From: Pirellulaceae bacterium
Lineage (GTDB): Bacteria > Planctomycetota > Planctomycetia > Pirellulales > Pirellulaceae
DNA: 54,578 bases
Direction: 5' to 3'
Assembly: GCA_022448315.1 (NCBI GenBank)
Contig: JAKVCA010000023.1
Span: 1 to 54,578 of the forward strand
The notes below the pieces were generated by a model, which saw nothing but the letters and a program-made list of their open reading frames with translations, did not search any database and was not told where the DNA came from. Made by a program: the position numbers and the translations under genes. Below, in pieces: positions 26,591-34,900 of this stretch. Numbering within the stretch: the stretch's first letter is position 1; the number at the start of each line of letters is the position of its first letter.

Positions 26591-26938
26591 CTATCGCTGG
26601 CGTTGGGTTCGCAATTCGACTTGCATCCCCGCTTTCAACGTGGCACCGCCATGAGGTATTTCCAGAACGGCATGACTTTTCTGCTTGGGAATCACAATTC
26701 GCCATGGGGCCACCTTTTTTCGCACTTCGAGGATTGTTCCCTGCGAGTCCAAAAAGTAAACGTCGATCGAAATGAACATCCAGAATGTGTGAATGGAGTC
26801 GCAAGGCTCGATCCATAAACCGAAACCCTCCCCGAGACTTCGTTCGAACATCAACCCACGAAATCTCTGTACAAATGTCTTTGCCATTCGAACATTCTCG
26901 AGCAGGACGTGCCCCGATTGACTGTCGATCAATTGCAT
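26591..26938 (-). CDS. DUF192 family protein inside the Tad operon
   Basis: A 115-residue protein of the DUF192 family. Diagnostic segments are MAKTFVQRFRGLMFERSLGE, DSIHTFWMFISIDVYFLDSQ and KSHAVLEIPHG, the last with the usual Ala/Gly pattern. No signal peptide is seen, whereas many DUF192 proteins are exported. The biochemical role of the family is unknown. The ATG is 3 bases past the tadC stop and has GGGGGATGAG upstream, so it is part of the operon, between tadC and tadE. DUF192 is not a core Tad component, but in planctomycetes and some other phyla it may accompany pilus genes; I cannot check that. Confidence 0.85.
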   Translation of the reverse strand: MQLIDSQSGHVLLENVRMAKTFVQRFRGLMFERSLGEGFGLWIEPCDSIHTFWMFISIDVYFLDSQGTILEVRKKVAPWRIVIPKQKSHAVLEIPHGGATLKAGMQVELRTQRQR

Positions 26939-26941
26939 CGC

Positions 26942-27868
26942 TCATCCCCCGGAAACTCCTCGTAACGTTTGCCCCAACGCGCCTGAAGCTTCGTAAATCA
27001 TTGGCCCGAGGAAGATCAGAAAAATTCCCGGAAGAAATCCGATCACCATCGGAAAAACGAGCAACGTTGGAACGGCCATCGCTGCAGCAGAGGCCTTCTC
27101 GCGACGACGGGATCGGAAGTCCGCAGCTTGCACCATCAGCGTCTCACTGATACCTGCTCCCACCTGTTCCGCCTGAACCAAGGCGGAAATGAAAGTGGAG
27201 AACGCCTGAATATCAACGCTGTGCATGATTCGACGCAGTCCCTCAATACGAGGTCGACCGGCCAGTTGATCCGCCTGATAGTTTCGAAACTCCATTACCA
27301 AGGGTCGAGTCGGTGAACTTGCGCTCAAAACACGCTCCAAGGCCGCGTCAAATCCGATGCCCGCCTGCGATAGGGTGCTCAGCAAGTCGAGCAGAAGTGG
27401 TAAGTCCTGTTCAATCTCACCAATACGCTTTCGACGAAATGCCCGCACCGTCAAGGTGGGCACCATAGTCAGCAGGACGATAAGAAACCAAGGAATGGCA
27501 AGGACAAAGGGGACCAACACATTCCCAACCCCTCCTGGAATCGACCTCACCAAATCGGCTGCGATATCAATAATCGCACCTCGCTGAAGCAGATACAAGA
27601 CGCCGAATCCAATCAGTAACAGAGCAATTGAAGACGCCCAGAAAACGGTTGTCGCATACGTTTCTCGAAAACCGGCACGATAAAGCCACCCAGAAATCCC
27701 TGAGATCTGCCCTTCAGATTCGACACCGGCAATCGACTCGGAATCGGAATCCAAATTTTCTCGATCCAGACGCTCAAGGATTCGAGCGCGACGAACAGAA
27801 CGCGACCAAGCCCAAACAAACAACACAATCAAGAGCGCGCTCAGGCCCAACCAAATCGCGGGTTCCAT
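26942..27868 (-). CDS. tadC: Tad pilus inner-membrane platform protein TadC
   Basis: A 308-residue inner-membrane protein of the type II secretion F (T2SF) family. An N-terminal helix (EPAIWLGLSALLIVLFVWAW) is followed by a charged stretch, two helices (about 70-140), the T2SF domain (EIEQDLPLLLDLLSTLSQAG, FDAALERVL, ALVQAEQVGAGISETLMVQA) and a final helix pair (VPTLLVFPMVIGFLPGIFL). It pairs with TadB to form the platform driven by the TadA ATPase. The ATG at 27868 follows AGGAAAAAA; a longer in-frame start would overlap tadB. It starts 11 bases after tadB ends. Confidence 0.9.
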   Translation of the reverse strand: MEPAIWLGLSALLIVLFVWAWSRSVRRARILERLDRENLDSDSESIAGVESEGQISGISGWLYRAGFRETYATTVFWASSIALLLIGFGVLYLLQRGAIIDIAADLVRSIPGGVGNVLVPFVLAIPWFLIVLLTMVPTLTVRAFRRKRIGEIEQDLPLLLDLLSTLSQAGIGFDAALERVLSASSPTRPLVMEFRNYQADQLAGRPRIEGLRRIMHSVDIQAFSTFISALVQAEQVGAGISETLMVQAADFRSRRREKASAAAMAVPTLLVFPMVIGFLPGIFLIFLGPMIYEASGALGQTLRGVSGG

Positions 27869-27879
27869 TTTTTTCCTGC

Positions 27880-28731
27880 CTAAATCTTGGGGCGAATGAT
27901 TCGAGAAACCAAGGCGATCCCACCTCCCTGCAACGCGAGGCCCGCCGTCGTCAGCCATGAACCAGCATCGCTCAGGATGAAGTTATTGAACCTCTGAGGA
28001 TCCGATTGCCACATCATGGCGGCCATGAACCAGACAATACTCACCACAACAATCGTTGTAAGTGTCCCCTGAGTACTGAGAGTTCTCAGTTGTCGGGCAA
28101 TCGCAATCCTGTCCCGCACGGCCCCACCAATGGACACAAGCGTGCCGCTCAACTCACCACCGACCATCCAATTCACGGTCAAGGTGGTCGCAAACAAACG
28201 AAAGACTTCGGTTGGAATTCGCGACTGCAAGACGTTAAACGCGTCCGTTGGAGAATCTCCCAGTCGGACTCTCGCAACCAGCTCCAGCAACTCACCCCGC
28301 AGAGGCATCGGAGCGTACTCGGACGCCTGGCTCAACGCTGACTGAAGGGACGCACCGGAGCCGACGCTGGCGACAATGATATCAATCGCATCCACCAACT
28401 GTGACTCCATTCGCATGAGTCTCCAGTGGTAAATCCAGGCATCAACTTCCATGCCAAAAAACCCCGCGACAATCACCAGACCCGCGGTAATATTCCATGA
28501 CCATCCCAGATACCCGACAAGCATTAAACCGAGCGGAACCGCAATGATCCAAGGCGTGAGAAAGTATCGCCTCGCATATCTTTGGCGAGCCGTTCTCTGA
28601 AGATCTAAACGGATCTGATCACCATGCAATCGCTGGCGAATCTGGTCTCGCTGGGCTGACCGATACCAAAAAAAAGCCACGCACGCGATGGCAACGCCCA
28701 ACCCGGCAAGGGGTACCAGGAGGCCGGTCAT
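27880..28731 (-). CDS. tadB: Tad pilus inner-membrane platform protein TadB
   Basis: A 283-residue T2SF-family protein. Two N-terminal helical regions flank a basic segment (QRTARQRYARRYFLTP). The T2SF domain is marked by LVDAIDIIVASVGSGASLQS, ALSQASEYAPMPLRGELLEL and NWMVGGELSGTLVSIGGAVR. Two more helices follow. It forms the inner-membrane platform with TadC. Its ATG overlaps the cpaF stop by four bases (ATGA), so translation is coupled to the ATPase gene. Confidence 0.9.
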   Translation of the reverse strand: MTGLLVPLAGLGVAIACVAFFWYRSAQRDQIRQRLHGDQIRLDLQRTARQRYARRYFLTPWIIAVPLGLMLVGYLGWSWNITAGLVIVAGFFGMEVDAWIYHWRLMRMESQLVDAIDIIVASVGSGASLQSALSQASEYAPMPLRGELLELVARVRLGDSPTDAFNVLQSRIPTEVFRLFATTLTVNWMVGGELSGTLVSIGGAVRDRIAIARQLRTLSTQGTLTTIVVVSIVWFMAAMMWQSDPQRFNNFILSDAGSWLTTAGLALQGGGIALVSRIIRPKI

Positions 28732-30131
28732 CCGTTCTGCCTCCCAAACCAGTCGCGATCAATTTCACCAGACCGAGTCGTCAATATTTCGTCAGCAATT
28801 CTTGGAACCACCCCTGTTGGCCGGAATTGGCCGCGTATTTGACCGTCCGACTGCCCCGTCACCACGAAGGTGAAAATATCCTGCAGCTGAGGGGTACTGC
28901 CCTCCATTCCCACCACTTCAGAAATCCGCTCTACTCGACGTTTACCATCTTCATAACGACGCACGTGCACGAGATAGTCGAGCGCCGAAACCGCGTGCTC
29001 GCGAATCGCCCGAGAAGGAAGATCAACATCCGCCATCATGACCATCGTCTCGAGCCGGGCGAAAACATCCCGAGGACTGTTTGCGTGAACGGTCGTCAAA
29101 CTTCCATCGTGACCGGTATTCATGGCCTGAAGCATATCGAGGGCCTCACCTGCACGCACCTCGCCCATGACGATCCGATCTGGCCGCATTCGCAGGGCAT
29201 TGACGACAAGATCGCGCTGGGTGATCGAGCCTCTTCCCTCCGTATTTGGCACCCGCGTTTCCATTCGAATCACGTGAGTTTGCGACAGCATGAGTTCCGC
29301 AGCATCTTCAATCGTAATGATCCGTTCCTGATCAGGGATGGCTTCCGCTACCGCACTCAATAGCGTTGACTTGCCACTTCCGGTACCCCCGCTTACCACA
29401 ATACTCTTGCGATTGCGGACAATGGTATTTAGGAAACGACTCATCACCTCTGAGAACATCCCGAGTCGCAACAGATCCGCTTGAGTCAACCGTCGCCGCC
29501 CGAATCGCCGGATGGACAACGTTGGGCCATCGATGGTCGCGGGCGGCAGTGTCGCATTGATTCGGCTTCCATCCGGCAAACGCGCGTCGACCATCGGCGA
29601 AGACGTGTCGATACGCCGCCCAACCCGTGACGCCATTCGCTCGATGATTCGAATCAAATGGTCGTTGTCCCGGAATCGGACATCGGTTTCCTGAAGAATG
29701 CCAAATCTCTCCACGTAAACCTGGTCATAACGATTCACCAAGATGTCCGTCACCGAAACATCGGCCATCAGAGTCGCGAGCGGCCCTGTTCCCAACGTCT
29801 CATCCAAAAGGTCGGTCGCCAACCTGTTCCGTTCGGTTTCATTCAGTGGCAAAGTCTCGGTGTCGAGAACTTGGCCAACAAATTGATTGATTCTCGACTT
29901 GAGTTCCTCATCGTCGAGCCCCAGTGCTTCCTCCTGGTTGAGTTCATCAATCAAACGTTCATGCAAGTCGCCTTTGATGGACTGATACTCGATCTTCCGG
30001 CTGACTTTTGCCGCGGGTATGAACTCTTGATACTCTTCAGCCGGACCGGGCAATTTCTGTCTCAAGCGATCGCCGGGTATGGCGATGGATTTTCTTTGAA
30101 GCTTGTCGCGCAGGGAATGTCGCTGGCTCAT
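28728..30131 (-). CDS. cpaF: Tad pilus assembly ATPase (TadA/CpaF)
   Basis: A 467-residue secretion ATPase of the type II/IV family. The Walker A motif GGTGSGKST lies near residue 250. [12 protein letters not shown] is the Asp box, [20 protein letters not shown] the Walker B region, and [20 protein letters not shown] the His box. The N-terminal 90 residues are the usual helical part. The enzyme powers pilin extrusion at the cytoplasmic face. It overlaps its neighbours at both ends by ATGA, giving cpaE-cpaF-tadB coupling. Confidence 0.95.
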   Translation of the reverse strand: MSQRHSLRDKLQRKSIAIPGDRLRQKLPGPAEEYQEFIPAAKVSRKIEYQSIKGDLHERLIDELNQEEALGLDDEELKSRINQFVGQVLDTETLPLNETERNRLATDLLDETLGTGPLATLMADVSVTDILVNRYDQVYVERFGILQETDVRFRDNDHLIRIIERMASRVGRRIDTSSPMVDARLPDGSRINATLPPATIDGPTLSIRRFGRRRLTQADLLRLGMFSEVMSRFLNTIVRNRKSIVVSGGTGSGKSTLLSAVAEAIPDQERIITIEDAAELMLSQTHVIRMETRVPNTEGRGSITQRDLVVNALRMRPDRIVMGEVRAGEALDMLQAMNTGHDGSLTTVHANSPRDVFARLETMVMMADVDLPSRAIREHAVSALDYLVHVRRYEDGKRRVERISEVVGMEGSTPQLQDIFTFVVTGQSDGQIRGQFRPTGVVPRIADEILTTRSGEIDRDWFGRQNG

Positions 30132-31372
30132 GAGGAAGCGCTCCCTAGGGAATTCTGACTTTCATAAGCACCCTGTTCAGACGATGGGCGATTGGCTTCA
30201 TTTGCGGTGTCAAATGAAGGGGCTTCGCGCACTTCCAGCGACTGAATGTCCTTAGCCAACTCTCGGAATGCGGAGGCCGCGCCACGGCGACTCGTCATCA
30301 CGACTGGCGTACCGGTATTGGCGGCCGTGACGACGTTTCGATTGAACGGCACCACATAATCAGGCTGTCGTTCAAGATATTTGGCGACGTCACCAATTCC
30401 CGGACTCCCTCCTCGCGTCGTGAACCGATTGAGAAGCACTCGTTGTCGTGATTCCGGAAAATTCACTTCAGACAGCAGATCGAAAAAACCGCGAACAGTC
30501 TGCAGCGTCGGCACCACATTTTCAACCACGATCACCGCCTGATCGCTCAAATCGAGGATCGTCATGACCGTGCGATCAAAGAGGGGAAATGTATCGATGA
30601 TCACATAATCGTATAGACGGCGGGCCATCAACAGGATGCGACTGAAAAACGCCTCGTCAATTTCCGCAGCGTCAATTGCACTTTCCGGGGCTGCGAGTAA
30701 TTCCAAGCCGGATTCATGAGTCGTCATCAACTGCCTGAGTAATTCTTCATCTAAACGCTCACGTTGCTCCCAAGCATCCACCAACGTCACCCGAGGCATC
30801 ATGTTGAGCTGAGCTGCGCAAACCCCCATTTGCAATGAGCCATCGATCAGCGCGACCCGACCCGGATGGTCCTTCGCAAGCGCTACAGCAACATTGACCG
30901 CGGATGTACTCTTCCCCACGCCGCCCTTGTTACTGATGAAACTGACCAGCTTGGCATTGGCCAATTTTTTCTTCTTCCGTGGCCCCAATCTTCTCTGGAT
31001 TAGCTGCTCCAAATCGTTACCGATTACGGGACGTCGGACAAAATCCTCAACTCCTAAACGCAAGGCACGCATCATCATCGTGCTTTCCGTCTCCGAGGGA
31101 GGGAGACGGTCTACATCATAAACGCCGACGATCGTTGCATCGGGAACGACCGCCAGCGATTCTTCCACCAAAGTTCGAGTCGCCTCAAGATCATCAGCAA
31201 TTTCAAGAAGCACCAGTGACGGTTGAAAATTCTCCGCCGCCGTTACCGTCCCGCGCAAATCCCCTTGGAAGTGGAGGACGGTCTGGCTATCGCTGAGTGA
31301 GACAACGGCAGCTCGAATCTCATCGTCAAGACTTTCATCGGTTCGATGGACTAAAATACGAAGACTTGTCAT
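30128..31372 (-). CDS. cpaE: CpaE/TadZ-type localisation ATPase
   Basis: A 414-residue protein. Residues 1-130 form a receiver-like domain (LRILVHRTDES...), but the expected phospho-acceptor position reads LVLLEIADD with Glu in place of Asp, so it is probably not phosphorylated. Residues about 140-370 are a MinD/ParA-like ATPase with the deviant Walker A KGGVGKSTSAVNVAVALAKD and the DTFPLFDRTVMTILDLSDQA switch region. CpaE/TadZ places the Tad machine at its site in the cell. The ATG overlaps the cpaB stop by ATGA. Confidence 0.9.
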   Translation of the reverse strand: MTSLRILVHRTDESLDDEIRAAVVSLSDSQTVLHFQGDLRGTVTAAENFQPSLVLLEIADDLEATRTLVEESLAVVPDATIVGVYDVDRLPPSETESTMMMRALRLGVEDFVRRPVIGNDLEQLIQRRLGPRKKKKLANAKLVSFISNKGGVGKSTSAVNVAVALAKDHPGRVALIDGSLQMGVCAAQLNMMPRVTLVDAWEQRERLDEELLRQLMTTHESGLELLAAPESAIDAAEIDEAFFSRILLMARRLYDYVIIDTFPLFDRTVMTILDLSDQAVIVVENVVPTLQTVRGFFDLLSEVNFPESRQRVLLNRFTTRGGSPGIGDVAKYLERQPDYVVPFNRNVVTAANTGTPVVMTSRRGAASAFRELAKDIQSLEVREAPSFDTANEANRPSSEQGAYESQNSLGSASS

Positions 31373-33285
31373 TGCGCCCTCCGATAGGCTCGTACGGTTC
31401 GACGGCCGCCGATAATCGATTCTGTCAATGTAATATCGCTCAGCGGACTGGGCCCCAAGTCGATCTTGTCAGCCGTTTCACTGGATGGCGCTGGCTCAAC
31501 CGGACCACTTTTGTTGTTCTGCGGTGCGCGGGCGACGCAATAAATCGGTTTTTTCATCGCAAGGGCCGATGCAATGGCCGAGACTTCACCGGGCTGAATC
31601 GCCACGATCGCTTGGCCTTCGAGCTTTTCAATGAGGGTGGCCTCCTTGACCACGATCCGATTCATCACCCTCGAACTGAATTCAGTCGCAAGTGTTGGCG
31701 AAACCTCAACACCTTTCAGTCGCTGAGTCAAATCGATGACCTGTGATGAAAGCAGATCGAACCGATCTCCTCTCGATAATTCTGCCAGCCCCGTTACATT
31801 TTCTGTTTCAAGGGCAAAAGCCATTCGTCCTGCAGGAATGGCCGCAGCCATCCCCGGTAAGGTCCCCGGCGGAAAAAAGTCTTCCTCGGTCAGTGTTGCA
31901 CCCGCCTTCTTATCACGTACCACGACACGGCCAACCCAAGGGGAGGCCAGCCCATCCGCTACATCTTCCCCTAAAACCGCATGAAATGCATGGATGTCTT
32001 GAATCAGGACACCTCGCGGTAAGAAATCATTTTCCGTTAGCGTTGCACCCGCCTTCCTGTCACGCACGGCGACACGGCCAACCCAAGCAGAGTCCAGCCC
32101 ATCGGCAACATCTTCCCGTGAGATCACATGAAATGCTTGAATGTCTTGGATCAGGACACCTCGCGGCAAGAAGTCGCTTTCCTTGAGCAGCGACCCGGGC
32201 TCCGTCGTTCGTCTCAAAAACCTTCCGATGGCCTGCTCAGGCCTGAGGATCCAATCCTCTTGGACATCACCTGGCTTGAAGAAATACTGACGAAGCTCGC
32301 CAGTGCTGCTATCGGCAAAGTGACTTGCCTCGACCTTTTGAAAGGCATCAATCCTCGATGTTGTTCCGGGAAAGGCAATCAACCCGGCCAAAGGATCCTC
32401 TGCTCCGTTCATGTCGTCTTCTGCCGAACCATCAGAAGCCCTGCCGCTACGAGTCACGAGGTGAACATCCAACCCCTGCCCCAAGGCGGCCGCCAGAGAT
32501 TCGGCTTCTTTGGGAGAAATCGCAATCAACACCGACTCGTATTTGGTGGCGTTGTTAGTGGCGCTTAAGCTCCGAGTCCTCGCGTTCTTATCAGCCATCT
32601 CCAAACCACCTTGAGTGGTCATTTTTTGGTTGTTCGTCAACGCAATCATCTCGGCGTCTCGTACCATCGTCCGAACGCCCGTGCTAGACACCGGAATACC
32701 CCCGACCGCCTTGATACCTCCAACAAGGATTCCGTACTCCGTCGTGGACATCTCATCCTTGTTCGCGGCGCCCAGAATCAGATCAAAGCGATCACCCGAT
32801 TTCAAAAACCGAAGGCCAGGTACTTTTTCCGCCTCCACAAAAAAACCTTGCTTGTCCGCAGGAATACCTCCGGCCAAACCAACCCGACTACCTTCGGGCA
32901 GAAAGTCACTTTCTGTAAAAACCACGCCCTCGCGTTTATTACGAGCCATTACACGATTCGGAATTTTATTTGCGTCAGCGATCAAACCAATTTTGTCTAT
33001 CAAATTGTCGCGTCGCTCTTTGGTCATCCAAAAGTAACCGTCATCACCCCCATCCAAGTCAATCACATCTTCACGACGGACTCTCTCGTATGCGGAAAGA
33101 TCCCTTTGGGATTTCGGAACAGCAACCATCCCCTCGCGGTCTACTTCATCCGCTTTGTTCGCCTGAAGAAACCAGGTGGAACCTTGGGAAAGTCCGAAAA
33201 TAGTGGCGACAGCCGCGATGATGATCACCACGATGAAGATGGGATTGACCATGTTCATCGGATTGCGTTTTCTTCGATAAGCCAT
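31369..33285 (-). CDS. cpaB: CpaB/RcpC-type pilus protein with duplicated SAF-like modules
   Basis: A 638-residue protein, roughly twice the usual CpaB length of about 250-350. The N-terminus has one membrane helix (NPIFIVVIIIAAVATIFGL). A module with a basic GR-x-L...DFLPxG pattern occurs four times: about residues 110-130, 345-370, 395-420 and 445-470. The middle two sit in 49-residue near-identical units. Two larger CpaB-type domains are visible, one after the first module (GIPADKQGFFVEAEKVPGLR, RFLKSGDRFDLILGA) and one after the last (AIPAGRMAFALETENVTG, LSRGDRFDLLSSQVIDL). So the protein looks like two CpaB halves. CpaB helps assemble the secretin channel in the periplasm. I chose the ATG at 33285 because earlier starts fall in the leader region. 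Confidence 0.87.
   Translation of the reverse strand: MAYRRKRNPMNMVNPIFIVVIIIAAVATIFGLSQGSTWFLQANKADEVDREGMVAVPKSQRDLSAYERVRREDVIDLDGGDDGYFWMTKERRDNLIDKIGLIADANKIPNRVMARNKREGVVFTESDFLPEGSRVGLAGGIPADKQGFFVEAEKVPGLRFLKSGDRFDLILGAANKDEMSTTEYGILVGGIKAVGGIPVSSTGVRTMVRDAEMIALTNNQKMTTQGGLEMADKNARTRSLSATNNATKYESVLIAISPKEAESLAAALGQGLDVHLVTRSGRASDGSAEDDMNGAEDPLAGLIAFPGTTSRIDAFQKVEASHFADSSTGELRQYFFKPGDVQEDWILRPEQAIGRFLRRTTEPGSLLKESDFLPRGVLIQDIQAFHVISREDVADGLDSAWVGRVAVRDRKAGATLTENDFLPRGVLIQDIHAFHAVLGEDVADGLASPWVGRVVVRDKKAGATLTEEDFFPPGTLPGMAAAIPAGRMAFALETENVTGLAELSRGDRFDLLSSQVIDLTQRLKGVEVSPTLATEFSSRVMNRIVVKEATLIEKLEGQAIVAIQPGEVSAIASALAMKKPIYCVARAPQNNKSGPVEPAPSSETADKIDLGPSPLSDITLTESIIGGRRTVRAYRRAQ
31895..32188 (-). 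repeat. 147-bp tandem duplication inside cpaB
   Basis: Units 31895-32041 and 32042-32188 are head-to-tail copies, 147 bases each, encoding 49 residues with 39 identical between copies (compared by eye). The size is a multiple of three, so the frame is kept. The copies differ by scattered substitutions, which indicates a duplication that is not very recent. Confidence 0.85.
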
Positions 33286-33345
33286 GATGTGCACAAATAT
33301 GGGTAAATGGAGGTCGGCGATAATCGAGTCGAGTCTGCTCTCGAA

Positions 33346-33391
33346 ACGAAAAGGGCACACCTGATCGAAGAAGCTCATGATCAGGTGTGCC
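33346..33391 (-). terminator. strong stem-loop between flp and cpaB
   Basis: A perfect 13-bp inverted repeat (ggcacacctgatc at 33354-33366 and gatcaggtgtgcc at 33379-33391) with a 12-base loop. On the minus strand the stem is followed by cttttcgtttc. It starts 62 bases after the pilin stop. It is likely a partial terminator or mRNA-stabilising end that lets the pilin be made in excess over the assembly proteins. Confidence 0.75.
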
Positions 33392-33453
33392 TAAAATCCA
33401 TTTCGGGCGAAATCTTTTACCTTGGCAAAATGCCAAGCCGCACTGAAAAGGGA

Positions 33454-33810
33454 TTACTCCAATTCAGCGACAAACGCTTCGCCGTCATTCGTTCCCTGCG
33501 CGATGACGTTGTTGTCCATCTCACCCACTTCAGAGTTGCCGGTGATATCAGCCCAACCCACGGCACCCGTACCGTTGATTTCTCCACCGCTCTCGTTCAC
33601 ACGAGCAAAGTAGCCCGTTCGAATCGGGTTGTTGTCTTCGGCATGAGCACCAGGGAGCATACCGGCTCCAACCGCGTATTGGTCAGCCAACTTATGACCA
33701 AACATGGAAACTGACACGAGGGCAATCAGAGCGACCGAGGCAACGATCACAATGTACTCGACTAAACCTTGACCGCGACGATTTTTACGAAAACCAAACT
33801 TCTTAGGCAT
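33454..33810 (-). CDS. flp: Flp-type pilin
   Basis: A 118-residue prepilin. The leader is MPKKFGFRKNRRG, cleaved after Gly13; then QGLVEYIVIVASVALIALVS with Glu at +5 and a Tyr next to it, the Flp signature, and a hydrophobic helix. The remaining 80 residues are an exported, Gly/Asn/Glu-rich part, longer than in small Flp pilins (about 50-80 residues total). The ATG at 33810 follows AAGGAAAT. It is the first gene of the Tad transcript and the major pilus subunit by position and type. Confidence 0.9.
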   Translation of the reverse strand: MPKKFGFRKNRRGQGLVEYIVIVASVALIALVSVSMFGHKLADQYAVGAGMLPGAHAEDNNPIRTGYFARVNESGGEINGTGAVGWADITGNSEVGEMDNNVIAQGTNDGEAFVAELE

Positions 33811-34190
33811 CTGAGATTTCCTTACGAGAAAAAAGAAAAATAATTCAAGCTGCATTGGCTTTGAGTCTCCGCCCAGTTGCAGCCAAAGGGGACTGTGCGG
33901 AAGGAACCATTTTTCGAGCACCGACCTGGAGCTGTCATTTCAACCAAGCCAGTTCAACGCTCATCAAATCGTTCGAACTGTCTTTTAACGCATTCGCATC
34001 TTTTTGATTTGCAAGCTGGATTTTTGGGAAAGCCAGGTTCGCACGAACGCTACGGAGGAGGGGCCTTTTTAGGGTTTGGTACTGGGTGTTCCATTCTGCT
34101 GTGCAGGACGAAACGGACTCAACTACCGAACTTGCATATTCGCTTCGCTCTTGCCGGTGGCATCGCGAAGTGCGTCTGCAAGGAACGAGA
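33811..34190. other. intergenic region upstream of flp
   Basis: This 380-base stretch must contain the promoter of the Tad operon and any terminator of the His/Cys-rich gene. A small inverted repeat (ttggct/agccaa, near 33848-33886) lies shortly upstream of flp and could be an operator, but it is short. Small reading frames on both strands do not resemble proteins. Confidence 0.45.
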
Positions 34191-34613
34191 CTAGGCCCAA
34201 TGGAAAGGTGGGCCTCTTGGCCGGGGAATCGAACAAGAGTGCAATCGAGGTGACATTGCAGTGTGAAGACAGGCAATTCCTGTCATAGAGCGGTGAATAG
34301 TCAGGTCGCATCCCGCAACCATACCACTTTCGCGGCCGCCTAAAGACTGGCAAAGAATGCAGTGAGTTAAATCGTGGGGCGTCTCGGTATTTGTTGACGG
34401 TGGCCCCTGAACTGCCGCATCCAACAAGGTATCACCGGCTTGATTTTTGCAGCAACGATGGGATACGGCGTGGCAAACATCAGAGGTTGCGTGATCATGG
34501 GAACAAGTACCGGCATGCATCCACGCGGGCAAATTGCCAATGGCAATCACCAAACCGAGAAGCACATGACTGGTCAATCGGAAACGATTTCCGACCGATA
34601 TTCCCTGATCCAT
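34191..34613 (-). CDS. small exported His/Cys-rich protein
   Basis: A 140-residue protein with a signal-like helix (LTSHVLLGLVIAIGNLPAWM). The mature part is rich in His and Cys: GTCSHDHATSDVCHAVSHRC, then HDLTHCILCQSLGG. The end is RPRGPPFHWA. The His/Cys spacing suggests metal binding (zinc, copper or iron). The CxxC after His, and the RGPP-type end, resemble small copper-related exported proteins such as those with DUF2946, but I am not certain of the family. Coding reality is supported by the signal peptide, coherent motif spacing and lack of competing frames, but no clear ribosome site is seen. The nearest gene downstream is flp. Confidence 0.55.
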   Translation of the reverse strand: MDQGISVGNRFRLTSHVLLGLVIAIGNLPAWMHAGTCSHDHATSDVCHAVSHRCCKNQAGDTLLDAAVQGPPSTNTETPHDLTHCILCQSLGGRESGMVAGCDLTIHRSMTGIACLHTAMSPRLHSCSIPRPRGPPFHWA

Positions 34614-34900
34614 TTGCAGAGTTACCTGAAAGCTCTTGAAGGTCTAATCGTGTTTACGATGATTAAGACGCTGGGGTTCGTCAAGTGATCGGGATCTCAT
34701 CTGCGATTTTTCTGCAAATCCACTTTGGCAAGTCCCGGTCCCCTTTGCTCTACCCACCGAGCGGGGCCGCCGCATTCCAGCCCCAGCCACGTATGACCAT
34801 GGACGATGTCTTGAAGCACTGACACATTCAACAACCACATCGGAAAACCTCGACGTCGCCGGGCTAACATGAGCAGAACTCGGTCCCTCTCTCAGCAGGC

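Noticed and set aside
26574-26945. Long N-terminal extension of TadE
   Set aside because: It overlaps the DUF192 gene in another frame, and the prepilin leader RSLRKGQ is right at the later start.
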